Of a stretch of 57,466 nucleotides of DNA, positions 35,501-47,700 are shown in pieces. Both the position numbers and the translations under genes were made by a program. The notes beneath the pieces are model-generated. The model was not told where the DNA came from. It saw nothing but the letters and a program-made list of their open reading frames with translations, and made no database searches. The first letter of the stretch is position 1; every line of letters begins with the position of its first letter. Origin of the DNA: Clostridia bacterium (GTDB lineage Bacteria; Bacillota; Clostridia; Christensenellales; Borkfalkiaceae); assembly GCA_017502525.1 (NCBI GenBank), contig JAFVUV010000001.1, positions 1 to 57,466 on the forward strand. The letters run 5' to 3'.

Positions 35501-35700
35501 AATGCACTCCATAAACAAAAAAATTTTTATTTTAACCCCTTAATTGTACATTATAGTAAAATTTTAGTCAAGCATTACGCCCGAATTAAAACTAAAATAT
35601 AAAATATTTGAATTTTACTTTGGGTTTTTGCCTTTTTATGATATACTTATTTTATATTTTGTGTTACAATATTAACGAAAAAATTAATAATGGTGTAATT

Positions 35701-37338
35701 ATGGTTGAAGCAACTAACTTTATTGAACAAATTATTAACGAAGAATTAGAAAGTGGAAAGGTGAGCGGAACTTATACGCGCTTCCCCCCCGAACCTAACG
35801 GATATTTGCACATAGGTCACGCAAAGTCTTTGTGTATAAACTTTGGCGTTAAAGAAAAATACAACGGCAAATGCAATCTTTTCTTTGACGATACTAATCC
35901 TTCTAAGGAAAAAACTGAATTCGTTGATGCGATTAAAGCGGATATTAAATGGCTTGGCTTTTCTTGGGATAAAGAAACTTACGCGTCTGATTTTTTTGAA
36001 ACTATTTACGATTTTGCGATTGAACTAATTAAAAAGGGCAAAGCGTTCGTATGCGATATGACGCCTGAACAAATAAGTGCAAATCGTGGTACTTTAACTG
36101 AAGCGGGAAAGCAAAGCCCTTATAGAAATAGAAGCGTGGAAGAAAACCTTGCGCTTTTTACCGCAATGCGTAACGGTGAATTTAAGGACGGCGAAAAATG
36201 TTTGCGTGCTAAAATCGATATGGCATCGCCAAACATCAATATGCGCGACCCTGTAATTTATAGAATTTTACGCCAAACTCACCATAGAACGGGTGATAAA
36301 TGGTGCATATATCCTATGTATGATTACGCGCATCCCATTTGCGATTATTTGCAAGGCGTAACGCACTCGCTTTGTACGCTTGAATTTGAAGACCATAGAC
36401 CTTTATACGATTGGGTAGGTATTGAACTTGGGTTTAATCCTAAACCCCGTCAAATTGAGTTTGCTAGACTTAACGTAACCAACCTTGTTATGAGTAAGCG
36501 TTATCTAAAAAAACTCGTTGAAGACGGTTCGGTTGACGGTTGGGACGACCCAAGAATGCCAACTTTAACTGGACTTCGTAATCGTGGTATACCCGCTGAA
36601 GCGCTAAAAGATTTTTGCGCTAGAATAGGCGTAAGTAAAGCGAACTCTGAAGTTCAAATCAGTTATCTTGAAGCGTGCATTAGAGAATACCTTAACGCGC
36701 ACGCGGAACGCGCTATGGGCGTGTTAAAGCCACTTAAAGTTACTATTACAAACTATCCTGACGGCAAAAGTGAACAAGTTGATTTTGAAATCAATCCAAA
36801 CGAAGAAGTTAAGAGAACGAGAAAGATTGATTTTTCTAAAAATATTTATATTGATGCGGACGATTTTTCACTTGCTCCGCCACCCAAATATTTCCGTTTG
36901 AAAAAGGATGGGTACGTGCGCTTAAAGAGTGCGTATATTATTAAGTGCGACGACGTGATTTTTAACGACGACGGAAGCGTAAAAGAACTTTTATGCTCAT
37001 ACGTTGCTGAAAGCAAGAGTGGTAACGATACTTCGGGAATTAAATGTAAGGGCGTTATTCAATGGGTTAACGCAGATACTGCTAAAGACGTTGAAATCCG
37101 TCAATACGGATACCTTCTTAACGATGAAGAATATGCAGGACAAGATTTTTCTGAGCGTATGAATAAAGAAAGCGTTAAGATTTTCAACGGTAAAGTAGAA
37201 CCTTATATTTTTGAAAACGATAAAAACGTTTCTTATCAATTAATGCGCACGGGTTATTTTAAACGCCTTGACGTAAAGGGTAAAGAAATAGTTAGCGAAA
37301 TCGTTTCGTTAAAAGACAATTTTAACATTAAAAAGTAA
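35701..37338 (+). CDS. glnS: Glutamine--tRNA ligase
   Basis: Class I synthetase that charges tRNA-Gln directly. The 545-residue protein has the HIGH motif in NGYLHIGHAKS, the KMSKS equivalent VMSKRYL near residue 260, and GWDDPRMPTLTGLRNRG, all diagnostic for GlnRS over GluRS. Direct charging by GlnRS is unusual in Firmicutes, many of which use the Glu-tRNA amidotransferase route, and hints at horizontal ancestry of this enzyme; that is inference. The ATG at 35701 follows GGTG; a longer in-frame extension is hydrophobic and unlikely. Confidence 0.96.
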   Translation: MVEATNFIEQIINEELESGKVSGTYTRFPPEPNGYLHIGHAKSLCINFGVKEKYNGKCNLFFDDTNPSKEKTEFVDAIKADIKWLGFSWDKETYASDFFETIYDFAIELIKKGKAFVCDMTPEQISANRGTLTEAGKQSPYRNRSVEENLALFTAMRNGEFKDGEKCLRAKIDMASPNINMRDPVIYRILRQTHHRTGDKWCIYPMYDYAHPICDYLQGVTHSLCTLEFEDHRPLYDWVGIELGFNPKPRQIEFARLNVTNLVMSKRYLKKLVEDGSVDGWDDPRMPTLTGLRNRGIPAEALKDFCARIGVSKANSEVQISYLEACIREYLNAHAERAMGVLKPLKVTITNYPDGKSEQVDFEINPNEEVKRTRKIDFSKNIYIDADDFSLAPPPKYFRLKKDGYVRLKSAYIIKCDDVIFNDDGSVKELLCSYVAESKSGNDTSGIKCKGVIQWVNADTAKDVEIRQYGYLLNDEEYAGQDFSERMNKESVKIFNGKVEPYIFENDKNVSYQLMRTGYFKRLDVKGKEIVSEIVSLKDNFNIKK

Positions 37339-37342
37339 AATA

Positions 37343-37366
37343 AAAGCGACAAATTTTTTGTCGCTT
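37343..37366. terminator. Bidirectional terminator
   Basis: Stem AAGCGACAA / TTGTCGCTT with a TTTTT-containing loop between glnS (+) and the lipoprotein (-). Confidence 0.85.
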
Positions 37367-37396
37367 GTTGCTTTAAATTTTGCTTTAAATACGGTG

Positions 37397-38065
37397 TTAA
37401 AAAATTTCTCTAATTGCAAGCGTTTCGCCTGTGATACCGTCTATTAAAAGTGCTTTAAGATTGCCGTTTTTGCCACTTAAACCCACGTACCAGTAAGCGT
37501 GTTCTTTTTTAACTATGATGCGTGCGCAAACTTCTAATTCAAGGTCGCCGTTATCGTTTTGATATGTGTCAATAAGTGCGCGTTGTTCTTTATAAAGGCA
37601 ATCTAGAGCAGAAGTATAATTAAGCGTGTTTTCGGGGACTTTAGAGTTAAGAGTTATAACTTCACTTTGGCTACCGTAAGTTACGGTAACTTCAAATGAT
37701 TTTAGGTTAAAGTCGTCTATTTCAATAACGGCGGATAGCGTGTGGCTGACGAGGTGTAGCTTAAAATCAGATTTATAAGTTTGACCGTTAAAATCGAGTT
37801 TTATGCCGTAAGAAGTTTGGTCGGTACTTTTATCTTTTAACTTAAATTGCAACAGGTAAACGCGCTCGCCGATTTTTGCGTCGTTTAGTTTTGGCGTTTC
37901 GTTAAAGCCGTAACACGCCGTAAGCGATAAATTTTCGCTAGAACCACTAAAAACGTCGCTACGGAGTTCGCTAACCAACGGAAATAGTGGGTTAGGTGTT
38001 TTACAACCGCAAAATACTATTGAAAAGCAAACAAGAAAACAAATACAAAACTTTAGTTTTTTCAT
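37397..38065 (-). CDS. Putative lipoprotein of unknown function
   Basis: A 222-residue exported protein with signal MKKLKFCICFLVCFSIVF and lipobox FCGC. The mature protein has beta-rich character and a C-terminal segment (about 160-220: ARIIVKKEHAYWYVGLSGKNG ... IDGITGETLAIREIF) resembling the end of PepSY-like or cystatin-like small domains, but I cannot name a family. AAGGAGAAG precedes the ATG on the minus strand. Confidence 0.72.
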   Translation of the reverse strand: MKKLKFCICFLVCFSIVFCGCKTPNPLFPLVSELRSDVFSGSSENLSLTACYGFNETPKLNDAKIGERVYLLQFKLKDKSTDQTSYGIKLDFNGQTYKSDFKLHLVSHTLSAVIEIDDFNLKSFEVTVTYGSQSEVITLNSKVPENTLNYTSALDCLYKEQRALIDTYQNDNGDLELEVCARIIVKKEHAYWYVGLSGKNGNLKALLIDGITGETLAIREIF

Positions 38066-38199
38066 AAAAAACTTCTCCTTATCACTAAATTATGAACTAA
38101 TTTAAAAAGTAATGAGTAAATTATAAATTTTTTAGTCTAAAGGGTTGATTTTTTAAATAATCTTTGCTAAAATAATACAAATTATGTTTTAAATAAAGT

Positions 38200-40262
<2,063 letters not shown>

Positions 40263-40267
40263 TATCC

Positions 40268-40297
40268 AAAAGCCCCCTTGCAACAAGGGGGCTTTTA
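40268..40297 (+). terminator. Terminator of guaB
   Basis: Stem AAAAGCCCCCTTG / CAAGGGGGCTTTT with a three-base loop. Confidence 0.92.
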
Positions 40298-40320
40298 TAA
40301 TGCTTTTTTAGGTCAAACGA

Positions 40321-40349
40321 TTTACTTAATTTGTAAAATATAGTAAAAT
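40321..40349 (+). promoter_or_regulatory. Promoter that predicts a leaderless mRNA
   Basis: TTTACT (40321-40326), 17 bases, TAAAAT (40344-40349); the ATG at 40356 is seven bases after the -10, where transcription should begin. Confidence 0.55.
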
Positions 40350-40355
40350 GTGAGT

Positions 40356-41261
40356 ATGTATTATGATAATGAGTTCAAAAATTTTGAATACTTGAATTCG
40401 CCAAATGGTGGTGGAATTACGTTTGCGTTGATGACGGTTGCGTTTGTGCTGATTAGTTTTTTCGGTCAAGCGATAGTAGGCGCTATTTTTGGTACGGCAA
40501 ACGCCACTTATACGCTCGTTTGCTCTTGCTTTCCAGCGCTTACTTTTTTATTAGTAATTTTATTGTTTAAATCATACACGAAAAAACCGTTATTAAAAAT
40601 TGTCGGGGTAAATAAATTTAACTGGCTATACGTGGTATTAGCGGTGGTTGTGTCTGCAAGTATGCTGTTTGGTTTAGGCTTCGTTAACGACGCGTTCGTA
40701 AACTTATTAAATAAATGGGGCGCGAATATCGATGGCGTTAACGTACCGTTAGATAACGTCGGGCAATTATTAGTTTGCATTTTGACGTTTGCGCTTTTAC
40801 CTGCGGTGTTTGAAGAATTCTTTTTTCGCGGGTTGTTGCTTAACTGCCTTAAAGGCGTTAAACCTATCTACGCTATTTTAACGGTGGGGCTTTGTTTTGC
40901 GCTTTATCATTGTTCGTTGGCACAGTTGTTATATCAATTCGTTTACGGCGCGGTTTTAACGGCACTTGCGATAGCGTGCGGTAGCGTTATTCCGTGCATA
41001 ATAGCGCACTTATTAAACAATTTAACCGTTATACTTTTAGAGTATTTTAAGGTTTCTATAAATTTATATAATCCGCTGTATATAGTTTTTGGCATCTTGG
41101 CGCTTTTAACGGTGTGCGTATTTACGGTCTTTGCAACAAAGAAGAAAAAGGCGGAACAAACGGCTAAAGTACGTGGCTTTTACGCTTTTGCGTGTGTTGG
41201 GTTTTTCGTTTGCTTATTTTTGACCTTTGGTTCAATGCTTAATTCAATTTTAGGTGGTTAA
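40356..41261 (+). CDS. CPBP family intramembrane glutamic protease
   Basis: Multi-pass membrane protein of 301 residues with the CAAX-protease/bacteriocin-processing (CPBP) signature: EEFFFRGLLLN near residue 153 (EExxxR), FALYHCSLAQ with the second-motif His, and IAHLLNNLTV with the third. About eight membrane helices. Members process or mature peptides or regulate membrane proteins; the substrate here is unknown. The ATG at 40356 fits a leaderless start; a GTG at 40350 is also in frame. Confidence 0.87.
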   Translation: MYYDNEFKNFEYLNSPNGGGITFALMTVAFVLISFFGQAIVGAIFGTANATYTLVCSCFPALTFLLVILLFKSYTKKPLLKIVGVNKFNWLYVVLAVVVSASMLFGLGFVNDAFVNLLNKWGANIDGVNVPLDNVGQLLVCILTFALLPAVFEEFFFRGLLLNCLKGVKPIYAILTVGLCFALYHCSLAQLLYQFVYGAVLTALAIACGSVIPCIIAHLLNNLTVILLEYFKVSINLYNPLYIVFGILALLTVCVFTVFATKKKKAEQTAKVRGFYAFACVGFFVCLFLTFGSMLNSILGG

Positions 41262-41263
41262 AT

Positions 41264-41737
41264 ATGATAAAAGTCAATATAGTTGCCGTGGGCAAGGTAA
41301 AGGAAAAATATTTCGCCGACGGTATAAGTGAATATTCAAAACGCCTTTCTAAATTTTGTGATTTTAAGATTACTGAAATTCAAGAAGAAAATTTTAAGTC
41401 GGTTGACGATGCGATAGTTAGTGTCATTAAAGAAAAAGAAGCCGAAAAAATTTTACCGCACTTAAAAGGCAAAATAGTTGCTATGGCTATAGAAGGTAAA
41501 AAATTCTCCAGCGAAAAACTCGCAAAAACCATTAAGGAAGTTTGCGATTTAGGTGGTGGGGTAATAACTTTTGTTATAGGCGGTTCTTATGGACTTTCGG
41601 ACGCGGTAAAAAATAAAGCGGATATTTTAATGTCGTTTTCGGATATGACTTTTCCACATACCTTGTTTAGATTAATGCTTACAGAACAAATATACAGGGC
41701 GTTTACAATAAATTCAAATAGTCCATATCATAAATAA
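41264..41737 (+). CDS. rlmH: 23S rRNA pseudouridine-1915 methyltransferase RlmH
   Basis: SPOUT methyltransferase of 157 residues that methylates pseudouridine 1915 of 23S rRNA. Starts MIKVNIVAVGKVKEKY; the knot region is FVIGGSYGLSDAVK and the tail LFRLMLTEQIYRAFTINSNS with PYHK is invariant in the family. It follows the CPBP gene by two bases. Confidence 0.97.
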   Translation: MIKVNIVAVGKVKEKYFADGISEYSKRLSKFCDFKITEIQEENFKSVDDAIVSVIKEKEAEKILPHLKGKIVAMAIEGKKFSSEKLAKTIKEVCDLGGGVITFVIGGSYGLSDAVKNKADILMSFSDMTFPHTLFRLMLTEQIYRAFTINSNSPYHK

Positions 41738-41759
41738 ATTTTCGCGCATAAAATAACGT

Positions 41760-42548
41760 ATGCGCATAATTGACAAAGTATCGTTATTTTACCAAACTTT
41801 TAAGGGCGAAAAATCAATAATAGGCAACAGTTTGTTCGGATTACCTATTTACTGTATTACGGTTAGGAAAAGCGATTTTCCCATTATAGTTGTTCAGTCC
41901 GGTATGCACGCAAGAGAGCATATAACCACACTGTTATCAATACGCCTTGCGCAAGATTTTTATAATTTTGGCAGGGTGGGAACGGTACACTTTATACCGC
42001 TTATTAATCCCGACGGCGTATGTATATGCGAGAACTTTAATCGGTTGTATAAAGCAAACGGCAGGGGCGTGGACTTAAACGTGAATTTCCCTGCGCGATG
42101 GGGAATGGGCGAATTTAATAAAATCATTTCAGGAGACAGCGATTTTATCGGCGAATATCCTTTATCTGAAAAAGAGAGTAGTTTGCTTTGTGAATACACT
42201 TTAAAAGTTAAGCCTAATATGACGGTGAGTTATCACGCAAAAGGCGAAGAAATATATTGGGAGTTCGGTCAAAAAGGAAATATGCGCAAGCGTGATAAGA
42301 GTATTGCTAACGCAGTTGCGCGCGAAACGGGGTATAAGGTTAAATTAACGCCAAACTCAACGGGTGGATATAAAGATTGGTGCGTTCAGCAACTTAAAAT
42401 TCCCGCTTTAACGATAGAAGTGGGTGCTGACGAATTAGAACACCCTATAGGCGAAGAATATTTGGATAGTATATATCAAAAGAATAAAGGCGTATTAAAC
42501 GTTTTAACAAATGCGCTTACGGAGAAAATATGGTTGAAAAATTTATGA
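41760..42548 (+). CDS. M14-type zinc carboxypeptidase
   Basis: Predicted zinc metallopeptidase of 262 residues. The zinc pair is in SGMHAREH (HxxE), the third ligand His is in VSYHAKGE, and the catalytic Glu is in LTIEVGAD; PLINPDGV and the RGVDLNVNFP loop are family hallmarks. No signal peptide, so it is probably cytosolic and may trim cell-wall peptides such as gamma-glutamyl-diaminopimelate. Its 3' end overlaps the tadA start by 19 bases, implying coupled translation. Confidence 0.88.
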   Translation: MRIIDKVSLFYQTFKGEKSIIGNSLFGLPIYCITVRKSDFPIIVVQSGMHAREHITTLLSIRLAQDFYNFGRVGTVHFIPLINPDGVCICENFNRLYKANGRGVDLNVNFPARWGMGEFNKIISGDSDFIGEYPLSEKESSLLCEYTLKVKPNMTVSYHAKGEEIYWEFGQKGNMRKRDKSIANAVARETGYKVKLTPNSTGGYKDWCVQQLKIPALTIEVGADELEHPIGEEYLDSIYQKNKGVLNVLTNALTEKIWLKNL

Positions 42549-42991
42549 GTGTGGCAATAAAAGAGGCAGAAAAAGCTTTGATTAAGGATGAAGTTCCTAT
42601 CGGCGCGGTAGTCGTGTTAGATGGGAAAATTATTGCGCGCGCGCATAATTTAATGGAAAAAACGCAACTTGCCACCGCTCACGCAGAAATTCTTGCAATA
42701 AATAAAGCGTGCAAGAAGCTTAAGAGTTGGCGACTTGATAACGCGGAACTTTTCGTTACGATAGAACCGTGCGCAATGTGCGCGGGCGCAATCGTGAACG
42801 CGCGCATAAAAAAGGTGTATTTCGGTGCGTACGAACCTAAAAGTGGTTGCGCGCAAAGTAAATATACCGTTTTATCAGATAGTGGACTTAACCACTCTAC
42901 TGAGTTCGTCGGTGGAGTACAACAACAAATTTGTGCAAATATGATAAAAAATTATTTTAAAGCAAAGAGAAACCGAAAAAGCCTTGACTAA
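42530..42991 (+). CDS. tadA: tRNA-specific adenosine deaminase
   Basis: Converts A34 to inosine in tRNA-Arg(ACG). The 153-residue protein has the zinc motif HAEILA near residue 52 and PCAMCAGAI near 85, the tRNA-deaminase pattern. GGAGAAAAT precedes the ATG inside the end of the M14 gene. Confidence 0.95.
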   Translation: MVEKFMSVAIKEAEKALIKDEVPIGAVVVLDGKIIARAHNLMEKTQLATAHAEILAINKACKKLKSWRLDNAELFVTIEPCAMCAGAIVNARIKKVYFGAYEPKSGCAQSKYTVLSDSGLNHSTEFVGGVQQQICANMIKNYFKAKRNRKSLD

Positions 42992-43012
42992 ATAGATATT
43001 TAGTTGTAAGAT
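42984..43012 (+). promoter_or_regulatory. Promoter of prs
   Basis: TTGACT (42984-42989), 17 bases, TAAGAT (43007-43012), overlapping the tadA stop and 50 bases before the prs start. Confidence 0.65.
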
Positions 43013-43062
43013 ATAGGTAAGTACTATATGTACATAAAGTTACATTAGGAGAAAATAAAAAA

Positions 43063-44016
43063 ATGATTACACACGGCAACAAAATTGAAGTTATTTCGGG
43101 TAACTCAAACAGACCTTTAGCAGAGGCTGTTGCAGCTGAACTTAATATTCCGTTAAGTCAAGCTGAAGTCGGCAAGTTTTCCGACGGCGAAATAAGCATC
43201 ACGCTTCCCCAAACGGTTAGAGGTAGAGACGTATTTATTATTCAATCAACTTCTATACCCGTAAACGACAATCTTATGGAATTACTCATAATGATTGACG
43301 CTTGCAAAAGAGCATCTGCAGGAAGAATTACGGCTGTTATGCCATACTTCGGATATGCAAGACAAGATAGAAAGGCTCGCCCCAGAGACCCGATTACGGC
43401 AAAATTAGTTGCTGATATTTTAACTAGTGCCGGTGCGGATAGAGTTCTTACAATGGACCTCCACGCAGCACAAATTCAAGGGTTCTTCGATATCCCTGTT
43501 GACCACCTTTACGGTGCACCTATTCTTGCTAGATATTTCAAGAACAAGATGGACGAAAATTGGTGCGTAGTATCTCCTGACGTTGGTAGCGTTGGCAGAG
43601 CAAGAAATTTCGCTTCAAGAGTGAATGCTTCACTTGCTATCGTGGACAAGCGTCGTCCAAAAGCAAACGCAATCGAAGTTATGAACGTTATCGGCGACGT
43701 TAAAGGTAAATCTTGTATAATGGTTGACGATATGATTGATACTGCCGGTACGATTTGCCAAGGCGCGCAAGCACTCGTTAATAACGGTGCAAAAGAAGTT
43801 TACGCTTGCTGTACACACGGTGTTTTAAGTGGTCCTGCAATGGAAAGACTTATCGCTTCTCCCATCAAGCAAATCGTAGTATTAGATACGATTAATCTTC
43901 CTGAAGAAGTTAGAAATAATCCTAAGATTAAAGTTCTTTCGGTTGCAAAACTCGTTGCTAAAGCAATTAATACTATTTACTCTGACACTTCGCTTTCTGC
44001 GATTTACGAAGACTAA
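43063..44016 (+). CDS. prs: Ribose-phosphate pyrophosphokinase (PRPP synthase)
   Basis: Makes phosphoribosyl pyrophosphate for purine, pyrimidine, His and Trp synthesis. The 317 residues hold [10 protein letters not shown], the flexible-loop [16 protein letters not shown], the ATP/metal motif [14 protein letters not shown] and the PRPP-binding loop [18 protein letters not shown] precedes the ATG. It has its own promoter and terminator. Confidence 0.98.
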   Translation: MITHGNKIEVISGNSNRPLAEAVAAELNIPLSQAEVGKFSDGEISITLPQTVRGRDVFIIQSTSIPVNDNLMELLIMIDACKRASAGRITAVMPYFGYARQDRKARPRDPITAKLVADILTSAGADRVLTMDLHAAQIQGFFDIPVDHLYGAPILARYFKNKMDENWCVVSPDVGSVGRARNFASRVNASLAIVDKRRPKANAIEVMNVIGDVKGKSCIMVDDMIDTAGTICQGAQALVNNGAKEVYACCTHGVLSGPAMERLIASPIKQIVVLDTINLPEEVRNNPKIKVLSVAKLVAKAINTIYSDTSLSAIYED

Positions 44017-44062
44017 TAATATATGGCTTTGTAATTTGTACAAAACCTAAAAAACACAAAAG

Positions 44063-44090
44063 AAAGCCGTTTATCTAAACGGCTTTTAAT
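44063..44090 (+). terminator. Terminator of prs
   Basis: Perfect 11-bp stem AAAGCCGTTTA / TAAACGGCTTT with a two-base spacer and T/A tail. Confidence 0.88.
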
Positions 44091-44111
44091 ATTTTTGAAC
44101 GGAGATAAAAA

Positions 44112-44687
44112 ATGAAACTTATCGTGGGACTCGGAAATCCTGATGACAAGTATAAAAATACTTTTCACAACCTTGGTTTTATGAGTGTAGATAGGGTTGC
44201 GGAAAAATTTGGCGTTACTTTTAATAAAAACAAGTGTCGCGCGCTAATTGCCGAGCATAGAATTGGTGGGGAAAAAATCATTATCGCTAAACCTTTAACT
44301 TATATGAACTTAAGCGGGGAAAGCGTTAGGGAACTTTTATCATTTTATAAAATTCCTACCAAAGATATGATGGTTATATACGACGATTACGACCTTTATA
44401 AAGGGATAATTAGAATTCGTGAAAGTGGTTCTGCAGGCACGCATAACGGTATGAGAAATATTATACAAGAAACGGGTGCAACAGATTTTCCTAGGGTAAG
44501 AATTGGTTTTAAACCTAAAGAAGAAACGCAAATTCCACTTATAAATTTGGTGCTTTCGGGTATAAAAGAACAAGATAAACCCGTTTTTGATAAAGCGATT
44601 TCCGTTGCGTGTGATTGCGCTGTGGATTTTGCTTCGGGCAAAAAATTACAAGATATAATGCAAAGTTATAACGGCAAGACGGAATAG
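44112..44687 (+). CDS. pth: Peptidyl-tRNA hydrolase
   Basis: Recycles peptidyl-tRNA dropped by ribosomes. The 191-residue protein has LIVGLGNPDDKYKNTFHNLGF with the catalytic His, KPLTYMNLSGESV, and the DDYDLYKGIIRI and SAGTHNGMRNI segments. CGGAG precedes the ATG. It leads into mfd, the usual Firmicutes order. Confidence 0.97.
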   Translation: MKLIVGLGNPDDKYKNTFHNLGFMSVDRVAEKFGVTFNKNKCRALIAEHRIGGEKIIIAKPLTYMNLSGESVRELLSFYKIPTKDMMVIYDDYDLYKGIIRIRESGSAGTHNGMRNIIQETGATDFPRVRIGFKPKEETQIPLINLVLSGIKEQDKPVFDKAISVACDCAVDFASGKKLQDIMQSYNGKTE

Positions 44688-44714
44688 ACAAAATTTAGTA
44701 TTTAACAGCAAATT

Positions 44715-47700
44715 ATGTCCAACAATATATTACAACTAAAAAACCGTGAAAATTCCGTTAAGGAATTTAACGAGTGCATCCGCCAAGGTATTCCTTCGGC
44801 GGTTTTCGGCGTTACGGACGCGTTTAAAAACTATCTAGTTAGCACGGTCGATGAAAAAGTCGTTTATTTGGTTAAAGATATGCTTACAGCACGCATTGCT
44901 AAAGAAGCGATAATGGAACTTTCAAATAAATCTTGCGTGATAATTCCGCCAAAAGACGAACTTTTGCTTTACAGTAAAGCGTTTTCTAAGGATAACGCGT
45001 ATAACAGAATTTGTGCGTTGGACGGTGCCAAGGATGCTGACGTTTTAATCGTTACTGCTGAAACGCTTATGCAAATCGCCCCAAAAACTATACGCTCAAT
45101 TACGCTTGAGAAAGATAAGGATACTAGTCAAGAACAAACCGTATCGAATTTAGTTGATTTAGGTTATCAAAGAGTGGATGCCGTGGTTAGTCAAGGCACT
45201 TTTTCTCTAAGAGGCGATATTTTAGACGTGTTTGCCGTAGGGCAAGAAAACCCCGTGCGCGTAGACTTTTTTGGCGATACTGTTGAAAGTATTAAAAAGT
45301 TTGATTTTGAAAGTAGAGAAAATTTAGGTTTTATTGATACAATTAAAATTTTGCAAGCGCAAGAGTTTACTTTTATAAACGACGACTTAAAGCAAATTAA
45401 AAACACGATACTTGATGAATACAGAACTGCTGATAAAGGCGCAAAACAGCGCTTGAAAGAAATCGTTGAAGACTTAGAAACTGCGATAGAGTGCCGTAAT
45501 GCTGACGGACTAGGTGTTTTAAGTCCGCTTTCGGTTGATTGTGGAAGTGTTTTTGATTATATTGCCGATAACGCAGTCGTGATAATTGACGAAGCGCGCA
45601 GGGTAAATGAACTTGCAACGCTTACGCAGACTGAGTTTAACGAGCGTTTATCATCGCTAAAAACGGCGGGCGAAGTATTTTCTTTTGCAGATAAAAACTT
45701 TTGCGGTATAGATGCGCTTATTGAAAAACTTAAAAAATATAGACTTTCGGCAATGCAAACTTTGTCGGCGGTAATTCCATTTTTTAATCCGCTTAAAATT
45801 ATAAACCCTCAGTCGAGCGGGATTGCCGATTATCAACTTGATTTTAAAGAGATTTTTACGGATATAAACAATTGGCTTAAATCGGGTTATTCAATCACCG
45901 TATTTACGGGCGATATCAAACGCGCGGAAAATTTCTGTTTTGAATTATCTAGCAAAGGTATTGCCTCAACCATTAACGGCGATATACTTCAAGGCGTTAA
46001 TATAATATCTAAAAAACTTTCACGTGGGTTTATATTCCACGAAGAAAAAACCGTCGTCGTAGGTAGTGGCAATCTGTTCGTAAAACCTGCACTCAACAAA
46101 AAAATCCGCACTAAAAGAAAAGGCTTTTTTACAGCCCCCGAAGCGGGTGATTATTGCGTACACGAAGTGCACGGTGTAGGTAGAGTTTTAGGCAATAAAA
46201 AGATAACCACTACCGAAGGCACTAAAGATTACGTTGCCGTAGAATATGCTGGTGGAGATATCCTATACGTTCCCGTTGAACAAATGGATATTTTGACAAG
46301 GTATTTGGGTGGCGAGAAAAAACCGCACCTTTCAAAAATTGGTGGTAAAGATTTTGAACGTGTTAAAAACAGGGTTAAAGAAAGCATTAAAAAGATGTCT
46401 TTCGACCTTAAAAGATTGTATCAAGAACGCGACGAATTAAAAGGTTATAAGTTCAGCGAAGACGACGAACTTCAACGCGTGTTTGAAAGTTCTTTTCCCT
46501 TTGAAGACACGCCCGACCAAACGATTGCTAATCAAGACATAAAAGAAGATATGACTAGCGGTAAAGTTATGGATAGGCTAGTGTGTGGTGACGTGGGGTT
46601 CGGAAAGACCGAAGTGGCGTTCCGTGCGGTATTTCGCGCGATAGTAAACGGTAAACAAGCGGTTATGCTTGCCCCAACTACTATTTTAACCGAACAGCAT
46701 TATAATACCGCGCTTGAAAGGTTTAAGGATTTCGGTATAAAAATCGCCTGTCTAAATAGGTTTAAAAATCCAAGTCAACAGCGTCGTATTTTAACCCAAC
46801 TTGAAAACGGTGAAATTGACTTTATTATCGGCACGCACCGTCTATTAAGTAAAGACGTTAAGTTCAAAGATTTAGGACTTTTGGTGCTTGACGAAGAACA
46901 GCGTTTCGGCGTTGAACATAAAGAAAAAATCAAACTGCTTAAGACTAACGTTGACGCGATAACTTTGACGGCAACGCCCATACCAAGAACACTTCATATG
47001 TCGTTATCTGGTATTCGTTCAATAAGCACTATCAATACTCCACCCAAAAAACGCTTGCCCGTTCAAACTTACGTTACCGAAGAAACGGATACGCTAATTA
47101 AGGATGCGATTTCAAGAGAAGTTAATCGTGGTGGTCAAGCGTTTATGCTTTATAACCGCGTGGAAAGTATATTTTCTTTTGCTGAAAAAATTAAAAATAT
47201 TATGCCCGATTTGCGCGTTACGGTAGTTCACGGTCAAATGGAAGAGCGTCAAATGGAAAAAAATATTCTGGCGTTTTATCGCGGTGAATACGACTTGCTT
47301 ATTTCCACAACCATTATTGAAAATGGTATAGACTTGCCAAAGGCAAACACACTTATAGTCATTGATGCGGATAGACTAGGACTTTCTACGCTCTATCAGT
47401 TAAAGGGTAGGGTAGGCAGAAGCGATAGGCTTGCGTATGCGTACTTTACGTTTAAGCGCGAAAAGATACTTTCAAATACTGCTTTTGAACGCCTTAATGC
47501 GATTATAGAATTTACCGAAATGGGAAGTGGAATAAAGATTGCTATGCGCGACCTTGAAATTAGGGGCGCTGGCAATATTTTAGGCGCGGAACAGCACGGA
47601 CATATGGAAAAAATCGGTTACGAATTGTATTCAAAACTGTTAAGGGAAGAACTTACAGGCAAGGTGGAAACCGTTCCCGACTTGGATATAAGGGTGACGG

